Below are positions 44,515 to 53,008 of a stretch of DNA of 64,000 nucleotides, in pieces. The notes beneath the pieces were generated by a model. The model was not told where the DNA came from. It saw only the letters and a program-made list of their open reading frames with translations, and did no database searches. The stretch is from Cryobacterium arcticum (GTDB taxonomy: Bacteria; Actinomycetota; Actinomycetes; Actinomycetales; Microbacteriaceae). Position numbers and translations under genes: made by a program. The stretch spans positions 40,032 through 104,031 of the forward strand of contig NZ_QHLY01000013.1 of NCBI RefSeq assembly GCF_003185895.1, given 5' to 3'. Numbering within the stretch: the first letter of the stretch is position 1; every line of letters starts with the position of its first letter.

Positions 44515-45662
44515 CCGACACCGTCCCGATCGCGGTTCCGCAACCCGGCCAGGCCGGAGTCGGGGCAGTCCCGTTCCTCGACCTCGTCGCCCAGCAGGCG
44601 GAGATCCTGGATGACATCGGTCCTGACATCCTGCACCTGCTTCGGCTGGCTCATTTTGTCGGGGGTGAGGAGGTGGGCCGGTTCGAAGACCGGTTCGCGG
44701 CGTACGCCGGGGTGCGGCATTGCGTCGGTGTCGGCAACGGCACGGACGCCCTCGAGCTGGCACTGCGCGCCCTCGGAATCGGCCGGGGGCGGGAGGTGCT
44801 GGTGCCGGCGAACTCGTTCATCGCGTCGGCAGAGGCCGTTGTGCGGGCCGGTGCGACGCTACGGCTCGCGGATGTCGACGATGAGTCGCTGCTGCTCAGC
44901 CAGTCGACAGTGCAGGCGGCCGTCAGCCCCGACACCGCAGCTGTGCTCGCTGTGCATCTGTACGGACAGACCGCTCCGGTGGAGGAGATCGAACCGGTCG
45001 CGGCGAATCTGGGCGCAGTCATTGTCGAGGATGCCGCCCAATCGCAGGGCGCAGCCAGATTCGGCCGGATGGCCGGTTCCCTCGGCCTCATCGCCGGAAC
45101 CAGCTTCTACCCGGGCAAGAACCTAGGCGCGGCGGGCGACGGTGGGGCGGTCCTCACCGATGACGAAGTCCTCGCGGACCGGGTCAGGCGCACGGCCAAC
45201 CACGGAAGCGCCGAGAAGTACGTACACGACGATTTCGGATTCAATTCGAGGCTGGACACGATTCAAGCTGTGGTGCTCCTGGCCAAGCTGGCCCGCCTCG
45301 ACGGCTGGAATGAGGCCAGGCGCGCGGCAGCACGTCGTTATGACGCGCTGTTCAGCGGCATCGACGGCATCCGCCTGCCACACACCCTGCCGGGCAACAG
45401 CCACAACTGGCATATCTATGCGGTGCGTGTCGCCGACCGGGACCGGATCCTGGCCGGGCTGCACCGGGAAGGGATCGGTGCAGCCCTGCACTATCCGACT
45501 CCCATCCACCTCACTGGAGCCTTCCGCAGCCAGGGATGGGCGCGGGGGGACTTTCCGGTCGCGGAGCAGGCGGCTGGCGAGCTGCTCTCGTTGCCGATGT
45601 TCCCGCACCTCACCGAGCAGCAGCAGCTCAGGGTGGCCGATGTGCTGACCCGGCTGGTGTGA
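44511..45662 (+). CDS. DegT/DnrJ/EryC1/StrS aminotransferase, copy 2 (WbpE-like)
   Basis: PLP aminotransferase of 383 residues. PLP lysine is Lys203 in FYPGKNLGAAGDGG; GNGTDALELALRALG and VPANSFIASAEAVV are strong marks of the WbpE/DesV subgroup that aminates C3 keto sugars. VIVEDAAQSQGA holds the pyridine-binding Asp. It therefore fits the WbpB-like oxidoreductase at the start of this operon. The ATGA overlap couples it to the GT4 gene upstream; the flippase gene follows three bases after its stop. Confidence 0.9.
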   Translation: MTDTVPIAVPQPGQAGVGAVPFLDLVAQQAEILDDIGPDILHLLRLAHFVGGEEVGRFEDRFAAYAGVRHCVGVGNGTDALELALRALGIGRGREVLVPANSFIASAEAVVRAGATLRLADVDDESLLLSQSTVQAAVSPDTAAVLAVHLYGQTAPVEEIEPVAANLGAVIVEDAAQSQGAARFGRMAGSLGLIAGTSFYPGKNLGAAGDGGAVLTDDEVLADRVRRTANHGSAEKYVHDDFGFNSRLDTIQAVVLLAKLARLDGWNEARRAAARRYDALFSGIDGIRLPHTLPGNSHNWHIYAVRVADRDRILAGLHREGIGAALHYPTPIHLTGAFRSQGWARGDFPVAEQAAGELLSLPMFPHLTEQQQLRVADVLTRLV

Positions 45663-45665
45663 GCC

Positions 45666-47135
45666 ATGGACGTGCCACCGGGCGGCACCGTCGGGGACAC
45701 CCTCGGCGGGCTGGAACAGCGGGTGTCGCGCGGGCTGGCCTGGAGTTTCATCAACACCCTCGCCGGCCGGCTGGGTTCGCTTCTGGCGGGCATCGTCATC
45801 GCCCGAATAGTCGCCCCGGAGCAATTCGGGGTCTACGCCGTGGCACTGGTGGCCCTCAATCTGTTGCTCAGCATGAACGAGCTGGGCGTGAGCGTGGCGC
45901 TGGTGCGCCACCCGGGGCCGGTAACGGCCATCGCACCCACCGTGGTGACGCTGTCGATCGGCACGAGTGCGGTGTTCTTTCTGGCCATGCTTGCCGCGGC
46001 CGCACCGTTCGCGGCGGCGATGGGCGCGCCGGAAGCGACGGGCATCATCCAGTTGATGTCGGTCGCTGTGCTCATCGACGGCGTCACCTCTGTGCCGGTT
46101 GCGATGCTCACCAGGGCGTTCATGCAGGCCAAACGGATGCAGATCGACCTGATCGGTTTCGCGGTCAGCACCCCGGTGACCATTCTCCTCGCGCTCGCCG
46201 GGCAGGGGGCCTGGAGCCTGGCCTGGGGAGCCGTGGCCGGCAACCTGGCCACCGGGCTGTTCTCGGTGTTGTGGTCGCCGGAGAAGTACCGGCCGGGCTT
46301 CGACCGGGCTGTGGCCGGCGGGCTGCTCAGATTCGGCCTGCCCCTGGCTGGGGCCAGCCTGCTGCTGCTGGCCCTCGTCAACGTTGATTTTGTCGTCGCC
46401 GGACGGGTCCTCGGGACCGTGCAGCTCGGGTTGTATTTTCTCGGATTCAACCTGAGCACGTGGCCGATGACCCTGGTGTCCACCGTCGTGCGCCGGGTGA
46501 CGACCGCCGCATATGCGCAACTGCACAACCGCGGTGACGGCCACGCGGGCTTCCGGCACTCCCTGTTCCTCGTCCTGTCCCTGGGGATGCTGCTGAGCGC
46601 GCTGCTGGCCGCCTACGCGGAGGAGATCGTGCGTTTCCTGTACGGCGAGACCTGGGTGCCCGCGGCAGTCGTCGTTCCGGCCCTGGTGATCCTGAGTATG
46701 GGACGGATGGCCGTTGAACTGTCCTACGACTACCTGGTCGCGCTCGGCCGTACTGTCGGCAACGCCTGGCTGCACGGAGTCTGGCTGGTGGTGCTGGTAC
46801 CGGCCTTGGTCGCCGGGGCGATGGGGTTTGGAATCGGCGGGATCGCCTGGGCGCATGCACTGGTCGTGGGCGTTGTGGTGCTTCCAGGGGTCGGCATCCT
46901 GCTCGCCAGGGCGGGGGTCCCGGTGTGGCCGCTGGTGACCGATCTCGCCCTGCCGCTTCTGGGTGCCGCCGCCGTTCTGGGTTCTGCCGCGCTGTTGAAG
47001 GTCGCGCTGCCGGACGGGTTCCTGCTCCTCGCCGTCGGCGGGGTCACCGGTGCGGCCATCTACGCCCTTCTGGTCGGGCGGAGATTCCTGCGCACGATCA
47101 AGGGGTTCATGGGCTCGGGTGCGCGGGCGCGGTGA
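45666..47135 (+). CDS. Wzx-type flippase, copy 2
   Basis: Polysaccharide flippase of 489 residues with about 14 hydrophobic segments. GLAWSFINTLAGRLGSLLAGIVIARIVAPEQFG split across the first helices is the family opening; ARAFMQAKRMQIDLIGF-type basic loops follow the inside-positive pattern. Last gene of the eight-gene plus operon, three bases after the aminotransferase stop. The 3' end overlaps the convergent polymerase gene by 76 bp. It belongs to the WzxC/TuaB-like branch, unlike copy 1 at 7448. Confidence 0.88.
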   Translation: MDVPPGGTVGDTLGGLEQRVSRGLAWSFINTLAGRLGSLLAGIVIARIVAPEQFGVYAVALVALNLLLSMNELGVSVALVRHPGPVTAIAPTVVTLSIGTSAVFFLAMLAAAAPFAAAMGAPEATGIIQLMSVAVLIDGVTSVPVAMLTRAFMQAKRMQIDLIGFAVSTPVTILLALAGQGAWSLAWGAVAGNLATGLFSVLWSPEKYRPGFDRAVAGGLLRFGLPLAGASLLLLALVNVDFVVAGRVLGTVQLGLYFLGFNLSTWPMTLVSTVVRRVTTAAYAQLHNRGDGHAGFRHSLFLVLSLGMLLSALLAAYAEEIVRFLYGETWVPAAVVVPALVILSMGRMAVELSYDYLVALGRTVGNAWLHGVWLVVLVPALVAGAMGFGIGGIAWAHALVVGVVVLPGVGILLARAGVPVWPLVTDLALPLLGAAAVLGSAALLKVALPDGFLLLAVGGVTGAAIYALLVGRRFLRTIKGFMGSGARAR

Positions 47136-48490
47136 CCTGCGGCGGCCGGGCCGGCCGCGGTGAACCGGACCGGCGGCACGAGACCGTCGTCATTGCGGTC
47201 GAGCAGAATCGTGTTGGCGAGGGCGCCGATGCAGCCGACACCGAGGAACACCAGCGTCGACGCCTGGGGAAAGCCGAACGAGTCGAAGGTGGCGAAGCTG
47301 ACGGCCCCAGCGGCCACCATGGCGATCAGCGCCTGCGCCAGGCTGCGTGTGGTGTCGTCCCGGCTGGACCTGCGGCTGACCCAGGCAGACATGATCGCCA
47401 CGGCGAAGAGCGTGAGCAGGGCGATGGTGCCGACGAAGCCCACCTCGATGAGCAGCCCGAGGTACTGGTTGTCGAGGATGCGATACTGCGGGAGGAACGT
47501 CGACAGTCCTCGACCGAAGAGCGGATTGCGTTCGATGAACTCCAACGCCAGCGAATAGCTGTCGGTGCGGGACCTGGCGCTGCCGTCGGTGGAGACGTCA
47601 GTGAACAGCCGGGTCAGGGTGCCCAGCATGCCGGGAATGGTCACGTAGATGCCCAGGACCACCCCGGCGATCACGAGATAGGAAATGCGTCGCCTGAGTG
47701 CCGACCAGGTGGGGATCAGCACCACCAGGGCGACGGCCACCCCGACCAGGGCAGAGCGGGAGATGGTGATCGGAACGGCGACCGCGATGAGCGCAACCGG
47801 CAACCAGCGGGCCACAGCGTTGCGGGTTCGGTCGGTGAGGGCGAAGTGCAGGGCCAGTGGCAAGACCATGGCCAGCACCACGCCGAACTCGATCGGATGG
47901 CTGGACGTTCCTGCCGCCCTGGTGAAGCCATTGCGGTCGTAGATGCTGGTGAGCGAGGTGTTGGGGGTCAGGCCCGGGATCTGGATCACGTCCACGATCG
48001 CGGCCCCGGTGACGAACTGCAGGATGCCGATGAGCGCCGCGATGCCGGCCGCCAGCACCAGACGCCGAAGAACGGTGTCGAGGCTCCGGCGGCCCACCAG
48101 ACCGTCGGAGGCCAGGAGCACGAGCCCCAGCCAGGAGGCGATCAGGAGGAGGCCGCGGTCGGCGGCGTTCAATTCGAAGTCATCGATCGGGCGCACCGTG
48201 GCGGCGATGTAACTGGTCAGCACGGCGATGGTGAACGACAACATCGCCCGGCGAATGGGCTGAGGGGGTGTGAGGGTGGAGGTGGACCGATTCATCTGCG
48301 CACCTGTCCACCACACCAGCGCGCAGAGCCCGAGCAGGAGAGCCGGGGTGCCCACCGCTCCGATGGCCGAGATGGTCAGGTTCGAGGGAATGAGCATCAG
48401 CGTGAACACGCAGATCGACAGGAAACCTGCCGCATCGATCCGGAAGACCGGGGGAGGGCCCGGGGCGGCCTGGGGCCGGCCAGGAGTCAT
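47060..48490 (-). CDS. O-antigen ligase family (Wzy) membrane protein, copy 2
   Basis: Polytopic membrane protein of 476 residues with about 11-12 segments, matching the O-antigen polymerase/ligase family. The large periplasmic-side loop carries RAAGTSSHPIEFGVVLA and ERNPLFGRGLSTF, both recurrent in Wzy_C proteins, and ILDNQYLGLLIEVGFVG follows. The ATG at 48490 overlaps the stop of the Wzz-like gene by 4 nt, so the two form a polymerase/chain-length pair. The Arg-rich C-terminal tail lies in the 76-bp antisense overlap with the flippase gene. Confidence 0.85.
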   Translation of the reverse strand: MTPGRPQAAPGPPPVFRIDAAGFLSICVFTLMLIPSNLTISAIGAVGTPALLLGLCALVWWTGAQMNRSTSTLTPPQPIRRAMLSFTIAVLTSYIAATVRPIDDFELNAADRGLLLIASWLGLVLLASDGLVGRRSLDTVLRRLVLAAGIAALIGILQFVTGAAIVDVIQIPGLTPNTSLTSIYDRNGFTRAAGTSSHPIEFGVVLAMVLPLALHFALTDRTRNAVARWLPVALIAVAVPITISRSALVGVAVALVVLIPTWSALRRRISYLVIAGVVLGIYVTIPGMLGTLTRLFTDVSTDGSARSRTDSYSLALEFIERNPLFGRGLSTFLPQYRILDNQYLGLLIEVGFVGTIALLTLFAVAIMSAWVSRRSSRDDTTRSLAQALIAMVAAGAVSFATFDSFGFPQASTLVFLGVGCIGALANTILLDRNDDGLVPPVRFTAAGPAAAGHRARAPEPMNPLIVRRNLRPTRRA

Positions 48491-49218
48491 GGACTCTCTC
48501 TCGCGAGGACCGCTTCCTCGTCGCGATCCGCCCTGGTGGGTGCCATCGCTGGGATCGGAGCCGGGCGGCCGGGTTCGTCGTCGACGGTGTCGGTCGGCGT
48601 CCTGGCCGCTGACACCGCCCGTCGCCGCCGGATGGCCGCATCCACGAAGACGGCCAGCAGGAGGGTGAGAACCAGGCATGCCGCCGTCAGCACGATCAGC
48701 GTGCGTCCGAGCGCTGCCGCGTTGGGCACGGCAACGGTGTTGTTCGTGATCACCATCAGCCGCACGTGCGACTCGTCGGACGCCGCCACGGCGTCCTGGA
48801 GCTCGTCGAGGCGTTCGGTGGCGAGCGCGAGCACCGCGTCGAGGGTGTCGAAGGCCCCGTCGGCGGTGCGATCGGAGACCGTCACCTCCAGCACGGAACC
48901 GTCGATGCTTGCGTCCTGTTCGATGGTGTATTCGGCCGGGCCGTCATCGGGCACGATGCTCTCGACCGAATCGGTGTCGGTGAGGGACTTGGCGAGCACT
49001 CCGGCCACCACCTCCAGGCCGCCGAGGCTGAGGAACGGGTTTCCGCCCGTCTCCTCGACCGAGATCTGCGGGGGCAGCAGCAGAATGGACGACTTGACGT
49101 CATAGGTAACCGGAATCAGCCGCAGCGCCAGGATGATGACTCCAGCTGTTAGGAGCAGGCCGCCGACAAGCACGTACCACCGTCGCCCCGCTGCGTGGAG
49201 GAGTTCCGCTAAGTACAC
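48487..49218 (-). CDS. Short Wzz-like chain-length determinant, no kinase domain
   Basis: Membrane protein of 243 residues: membrane segment 1 (about 15-35), an extracytoplasmic alpha/beta domain with coiled-coil tendency, membrane segment 2 (about 180-200) and a basic/acidic cytoplasmic tail. This is the Wzz co-polymerase layout without the BY-kinase. VYDVKSSILLLPP-type strands match the domain in the kinase-fused protein at 27465. Start GTG 49218 has GGGAGGGA six bases upstream, better than the longer in-frame extension. Paired by a 4-nt overlap with the Wzy copy 2 gene. Confidence 0.75.
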   Translation of the reverse strand: MYLAELLHAAGRRWYVLVGGLLLTAGVIILALRLIPVTYDVKSSILLLPPQISVEETGGNPFLSLGGLEVVAGVLAKSLTDTDSVESIVPDDGPAEYTIEQDASIDGSVLEVTVSDRTADGAFDTLDAVLALATERLDELQDAVAASDESHVRLMVITNNTVAVPNAAALGRTLIVLTAACLVLTLLLAVFVDAAIRRRRAVSAARTPTDTVDDEPGRPAPIPAMAPTRADRDEEAVLARESP

Positions 49219-49233
49219 CGGCGGTCCCTCCCC

Positions 49234-49262
49234 TTGTCGGCTCTGGCGCTGTCGGTTATATA
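49234..49262 (+). promoter_or_regulatory. Candidate sigma-70-like promoter with AT palindrome
   Basis: TTGTCG (49234-49239), 17-bp spacer, TATATA (49257-49262), about 70 bp before the second short Wzz-like gene. The -10 box sits inside the palindrome TTATATATAA (49256-49265), an AT-rich island striking in this high-GC window, between two divergent genes. Confidence 0.5.
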
Positions 49263-49329
49263 TAAACACGATCGGCCATTCTTCGCGCGGTGGCGGAATC
49301 GGTCGGTCAGGACCAGAGAAGAGGCCGGA

Positions 49330-49983
49330 ATGACGGCGTGGGATGTGCTTACGATTGCTGCTCAACGCTGGCTGGTCACGGTTCTCGGACTGGTGCTGAC
49401 GGTGGGCGCGGTATTCCTCGTCACCTCGGCCCAGCCGTCGTATCTTGCGCAGGTCAGGGTGGTTCTGCTGCCCCCGGCAACAGCCCAGCCCAATGGACTC
49501 ACCGACACCGCAGGGTCGCTGATCAGCCTCGCCGGCGTCGTTGCGAAGTCGGTGGCGGACTCGGATGTCGGTGCGGAGGCGGTGTCGGAGAGTGTCACCC
49601 TCACCGGCGAAGGCCGTCGGGAGGGCTATACCGTGCGGCAACCCAACGCCGGCGGGCAATGGCAGTACCGCTTCGACGAGCCGGTGCTCGACGTGCAGGC
49701 TGTGGGTTCCACCGACCGGGCCGCACGGCAGCAGTTGGACGCCGCCCTGCGGCGGGTCGACTCCGCCCTGGCGGACATCCAGGACCTGCAGGGTGTGCCT
49801 CTGGCCAGCCGGGTACGCACCATCCTCAACCCCGAGGCACCACAGGTGGACGCGGTGGGTGGCAGCGATACCAGGGCCATGGCGGCAACCGTGGTCGCCG
49901 GCCTGCTGGTCACCGTGTCGGTGCTGGGCTACCTGGGTCCCCGGCGGCCCGGGCGGCGTGGCGTCCTGGCCTCGCAGCGCTGA
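49330..49983 (+). CDS. Second short Wzz-like membrane protein
   Basis: Membrane protein of 217 residues with two membrane segments (about 16-36 and 182-202), an intervening extracytoplasmic domain and a short Arg-rich tail (RRPGRRGVLASQR). SAQPSYLAQVRVVLLPP parallels the start of the domain in the neighbouring divergent Wzz-like protein, so the two are distant paralogues. GAGG lies five bases before ATG 49330; ATG 49234-frame extensions would run through the promoter. The 3' end overlaps the convergent GT4 gene by 74 bp. Chain-length or secretion control is inferred. Confidence 0.68.
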   Translation: MTAWDVLTIAAQRWLVTVLGLVLTVGAVFLVTSAQPSYLAQVRVVLLPPATAQPNGLTDTAGSLISLAGVVAKSVADSDVGAEAVSESVTLTGEGRREGYTVRQPNAGGQWQYRFDEPVLDVQAVGSTDRAARQQLDAALRRVDSALADIQDLQGVPLASRVRTILNPEAPQVDAVGGSDTRAMAATVVAGLLVTVSVLGYLGPRRPGRRGVLASQR

Positions 49984-51151
49984 AGATCGCCACGAAGTCC
50001 AAAGTGCGCGCCTCCCAATTCTGGCTCCGCGCGTAGGCCCGGCGTTCCTCGGCGAGGGCGGCGTCCGGAGCCTGCGACAGCAGGCGCAGGGTCGTCTCGG
50101 TGAATTCCTCCGGCGTCGTGCAGACGTTCACGAGGCCAGCCGGAATGCGGCGGGAGCTCGGCAGGTCGGTGACGACGACCGGCCGACCGGCGGCCAGGTA
50201 CTCGAGGGTTTTCAGCGGGTCGCTGCCGCGGTTGAAGTCGCTGTCGGTGTACGGGGTCAGTCCCACGTGGATCCGCCGCATCAGGGCCGGCAGATCGCTG
50301 AACGGCTGGGCACCGACCCACTGCACGTTTTCGTGCGCCAACAGTGCCGTCATACGGTCGAGGTCGAAGGTGAGCTGGCGCGGCCCCACCAGCAGGAGGG
50401 AACAGCCGGCGGCCGCCACGCCCTCCAACAGCCCGATGTCGATGCGTTCCGACAGATGGCCGATGAAGCCCGCGATCGGGTCCGGCAGGGTGACGGCGGA
50501 GCTCGCGTCGACCTCATCGACCCGGGCGAAGTGTCCGGTGTCGCAGCCGTTGGGGATGACCACGACCGTTGCCGCGGTCTGGGACCAGCGCTGGGCTAAT
50601 TCCTGGGACACTGCGACGACCACATCGGCGTTCTCCAGCCGGAGCCGTTCCCTGCGGCGCAGCCAGCCGGAGGAGATTCCCATCAGTTCCGCGCCGGCGA
50701 CCCAGTCATCGGTGCCGTAAAGCACGGTGACTCTGGCGTCGCAGGCGCCGAAGACGTCGTCGAGGGATGCCACCACCAGTCCGTCGACGCTGGCACCCAT
50801 CCGGGAGACCGCCCGGGCGATCGCCCGCCGGGTGAGCCATTCCCCGACGCTGCGCAGTCCCGGCCGGCTGATGCCGGGCACCGTCATCGGCGTGAGCCGG
50901 GCCAGGTTGGACCCGAGCATCCGCAGACGAGGTCCCCTCATAGACTCCCGCAGGAGGGGCTTACGCAGCGGGGTGAGAACAGACATCGGCGGGTCGACGA
51001 ACAGCACCGGCACGTGCCTGGACAGGTGCAGGGCCAGATGTTTCTCCGACAGCCAGGTGTCGTCCCAGGAGGTTCCGGACGCTATCACCACAAGGCCGTC
51101 CCAGTTCTGACCTTTCACCGACAGCCCGGGTGCGGGTTGTGCGCCCCTCAT
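49910..51151 (-). CDS. Glycosyltransferase family 4 (GT-B)
   Basis: GT-B transferase of 413 residues. LVVIASGTSWDDTWLSEKHL opens the protein; the donor domain has AGFIGHLSERIDIGLL, LLLVGPRQLTFDL and DPLKTLEYLAAGRPVVVTDLP, which includes the usual K-T-x-E-Y acceptor/donor contact. This architecture resembles WcaI/teichuronic-type transferases. Start ATG 51151 overlaps the upstream GT2 stop by 4 nt. The Ala/Pro/Arg-rich last 20 residues lie in the antisense overlap with the short Wzz-like gene. Confidence 0.86.
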   Translation of the reverse strand: MRGAQPAPGLSVKGQNWDGLVVIASGTSWDDTWLSEKHLALHLSRHVPVLFVDPPMSVLTPLRKPLLRESMRGPRLRMLGSNLARLTPMTVPGISRPGLRSVGEWLTRRAIARAVSRMGASVDGLVVASLDDVFGACDARVTVLYGTDDWVAGAELMGISSGWLRRRERLRLENADVVVAVSQELAQRWSQTAATVVVIPNGCDTGHFARVDEVDASSAVTLPDPIAGFIGHLSERIDIGLLEGVAAAGCSLLLVGPRQLTFDLDRMTALLAHENVQWVGAQPFSDLPALMRRIHVGLTPYTDSDFNRGSDPLKTLEYLAAGRPVVVTDLPSSRRIPAGLVNVCTTPEEFTETTLRLLSQAPDAALAEERRAYARSQNWEARTLDFVAIFSAARPGRHAARAAGDPGSPAPTR

Positions 51152-51996
51152 GCCCGGCTGGTCTCGTCGCGAAGCCAGACGCCACGCGCCGGGCTCCTGA
51201 ACCTCTCCACCAGCCGAGCGAGCGCCGCGGTGCCGAGGAACACGGGCATCCGTAAGGCCATCGACGGAGTCAGGCGCACAATCCGCCAGAGGTCCCTCGG
51301 TCTGGTCGACGCCGAGGGAGAAACGAGACCGGTACCGGCGAGCTCGCGGTTTCCCTGGGTCACGCGGATTCGGCGGGCGAGCAGGGCTCGCCAGCGACGG
51401 GCCGGCCAGATCGTCACGCTCGCACCGGGCACGATATCCCGCTCCTCCGGTAGGAACGACTCCGACACCGCCAGGTCATCCGAGATCACGTGCGGGAGGC
51501 CGGCAACCCGGCGGTAGCCGAGCTCGGACAGGGCGATTACCCCGCGGCCGAACAGGCCGGTACTCACCTGCGGCAGGCGCTCCCAGATGTCGTAATACCA
51601 GCCGGCGACCGCGGAAACCCCGTGCCGGTCCAGGTGGCGGGCAGGACCCGCTGCCAGCACGGCATCGTCGCGCAGCCGGGCCGCAAGCCGGCGCACGCTG
51701 GCCGCGTCTATGACGACGTCGGCATCCACGAAGACGATCGGGAAGGCCTGGGCGAGCGAACCGCCGGTGTATAGAGCGGCCGGTTTTGAGGCGACGGCGA
51801 GTTCGACGACGGCAACTCTGGGTTCGAACGACCTGGCGATCTTCACGGTGTTGTCGGTGCAGCCGTTGCAGACGACGATGATCGCGAATTCCTCGTTGCC
51901 CGCGCCATCGAGCAGCGCGGTCAGCAGTCTGGCCAGGGCGAACTCTTCGTCGTGCGCCGGAACGATTATCGTGACCGACGGCGAGACCTGTGCCAT
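51148..51996 (-). CDS. Glycosyltransferase family 2
   Basis: GT2 enzyme of 282 residues. VTIIVPAHDEEFALARLL opens the GT-A fold, VCNGCTDNTVKIA and IVFVDADVVIDAAS carry the nucleotide and metal-binding residues. The C-terminal half (about 230-265) is basic and moderately hydrophobic, suggesting membrane association. It heads a two-gene minus unit, divergent from the GT2 at 52085 across an 88-bp gap. Donor unknown. Confidence 0.85.
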   Translation of the reverse strand: MAQVSPSVTIIVPAHDEEFALARLLTALLDGAGNEEFAIIVVCNGCTDNTVKIARSFEPRVAVVELAVASKPAALYTGGSLAQAFPIVFVDADVVIDAASVRRLAARLRDDAVLAAGPARHLDRHGVSAVAGWYYDIWERLPQVSTGLFGRGVIALSELGYRRVAGLPHVISDDLAVSESFLPEERDIVPGASVTIWPARRWRALLARRIRVTQGNRELAGTGLVSPSASTRPRDLWRIVRLTPSMALRMPVFLGTAALARLVERFRSPARGVWLRDETSRA

Positions 51997-52084
51997 GATG
52001 ACTTCCTTCCGCGAGCCGTGTTAGTACCGTGTATAGCCGCAACGGCCCGGAGCCGATACAGCAGAGATTGGCAGGTGGCGGGGA

Positions 52085-53008
52085 ATGGCGCAGAAAACGC
52101 CGGTGGCCGTCGCTGTGATCGTCGTCACATTCAACAGTCACGGTCACGTGGACGGCTTTGCCGACTCGCTCCGGCAGTCCCAGGTGGACGGCCCGCTGCG
52201 GCTCGTGGTGGTGGACAACGCCTCCACCGACGGCACCCTCGGCAGGTTCCGGGAGGCAATCCCCGATCTGAACGGGATCCCCACCACCTTGGTCGACACC
52301 GGCAGAAACGCCGGCTATGCGGCCGGAATGAATGCCGGCATCGCGGTTGCCGCCGAGAGCGACTACGTGCTGCTCCTGAATCCGGACATCCGGTTGGAAC
52401 CGAGCACGATCCGGAACCTGCTGCACGAAGCGCGGGCCTCAGGGGCGGGCATCGTGGTGCCACGCCTCCGGGACGCCGACGGTTCGCTCCGTCTGTCGAT
52501 GCGCCGGGAGCCGAGCGTGTTGCGGGCCTGGGGGGAAGCGCTTCTCGGCGGCCGCCTGGCCGGGAGATACCCCAGGCTCGGCGAGATGGAGACGCGCCGG
52601 GTCTTGTATGACGGCATTGCCGAACCCGACTGGGCCACCGGGGCGGCGATGCTGATTTCACGCGCCTGTTGCAGTGCGGTGGGCCGGTGGGACGAGTCCT
52701 TCTTCCTCTACTCGGAAGAGACCGACTTCGCCCTACGCGCCAGGGACGCAGGCTTCCCGCTTCGCTTCACGCCAGCGGCGGAGGCCGTGCACTTCGAGGG
52801 CGATTCGCACCAGTCTCGTGCGCTCTATTCGCTGCTCGTACGCAACCGCGTGAAGCTGTATCGGTCACGGCACAGCGGGGCCAGCACGCTACTCTTCCGC
52901 GCCGGTGTTTTTGTCGGAGTGGCTCTGCGCGCGGCCGACCCGACCAGGCGGGCAGCCGCATTGGCCCTGCTCGGGCGCACCAGCCTGGTAGCCGGTCCAA
53001 CATCATGA
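52085..53008 (+). CDS. Glycosyltransferase family 2, rhamnosyltransferase-like
   Basis: GT2 enzyme of 307 residues. VAVIVVTFNSHGHVDGFADS, LLNPDIRLEPSTI and DESFFLYSEETDFALRA match the WbbL-like group, as in the paralogue at 30189. A GGCGGGGA ribosome-like stretch immediately precedes ATG 52085. The stop overlaps the next GT4 start by 4 nt (ATGA), making a two-gene unit. Possible rhamnosyltransferase, but no dTDP-rhamnose genes are visible in this window. Confidence 0.86.
   Translation: MAQKTPVAVAVIVVTFNSHGHVDGFADSLRQSQVDGPLRLVVVDNASTDGTLGRFREAIPDLNGIPTTLVDTGRNAGYAAGMNAGIAVAAESDYVLLLNPDIRLEPSTIRNLLHEARASGAGIVVPRLRDADGSLRLSMRREPSVLRAWGEALLGGRLAGRYPRLGEMETRRVLYDGIAEPDWATGAAMLISRACCSAVGRWDESFFLYSEETDFALRARDAGFPLRFTPAAEAVHFEGDSHQSRALYSLLVRNRVKLYRSRHSGASTLLFRAGVFVGVALRAADPTRRAAALALLGRTSLVAGPTS

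Noticed and set aside
45123-46856. 577-residue antisense frame over flippase copy 2
   Set aside because: His/Gln/Arg-rich translation, the usual shadow of a hydrophobic gene.
46925-49105. 726-residue plus-strand frame over the Wzy copy 2 and Wzz-like genes
   Set aside because: Extremely Arg/Glu/Gln/His-rich translation typical of the reverse complement of membrane-protein genes; the minus strand has clear hydrophobic segments.
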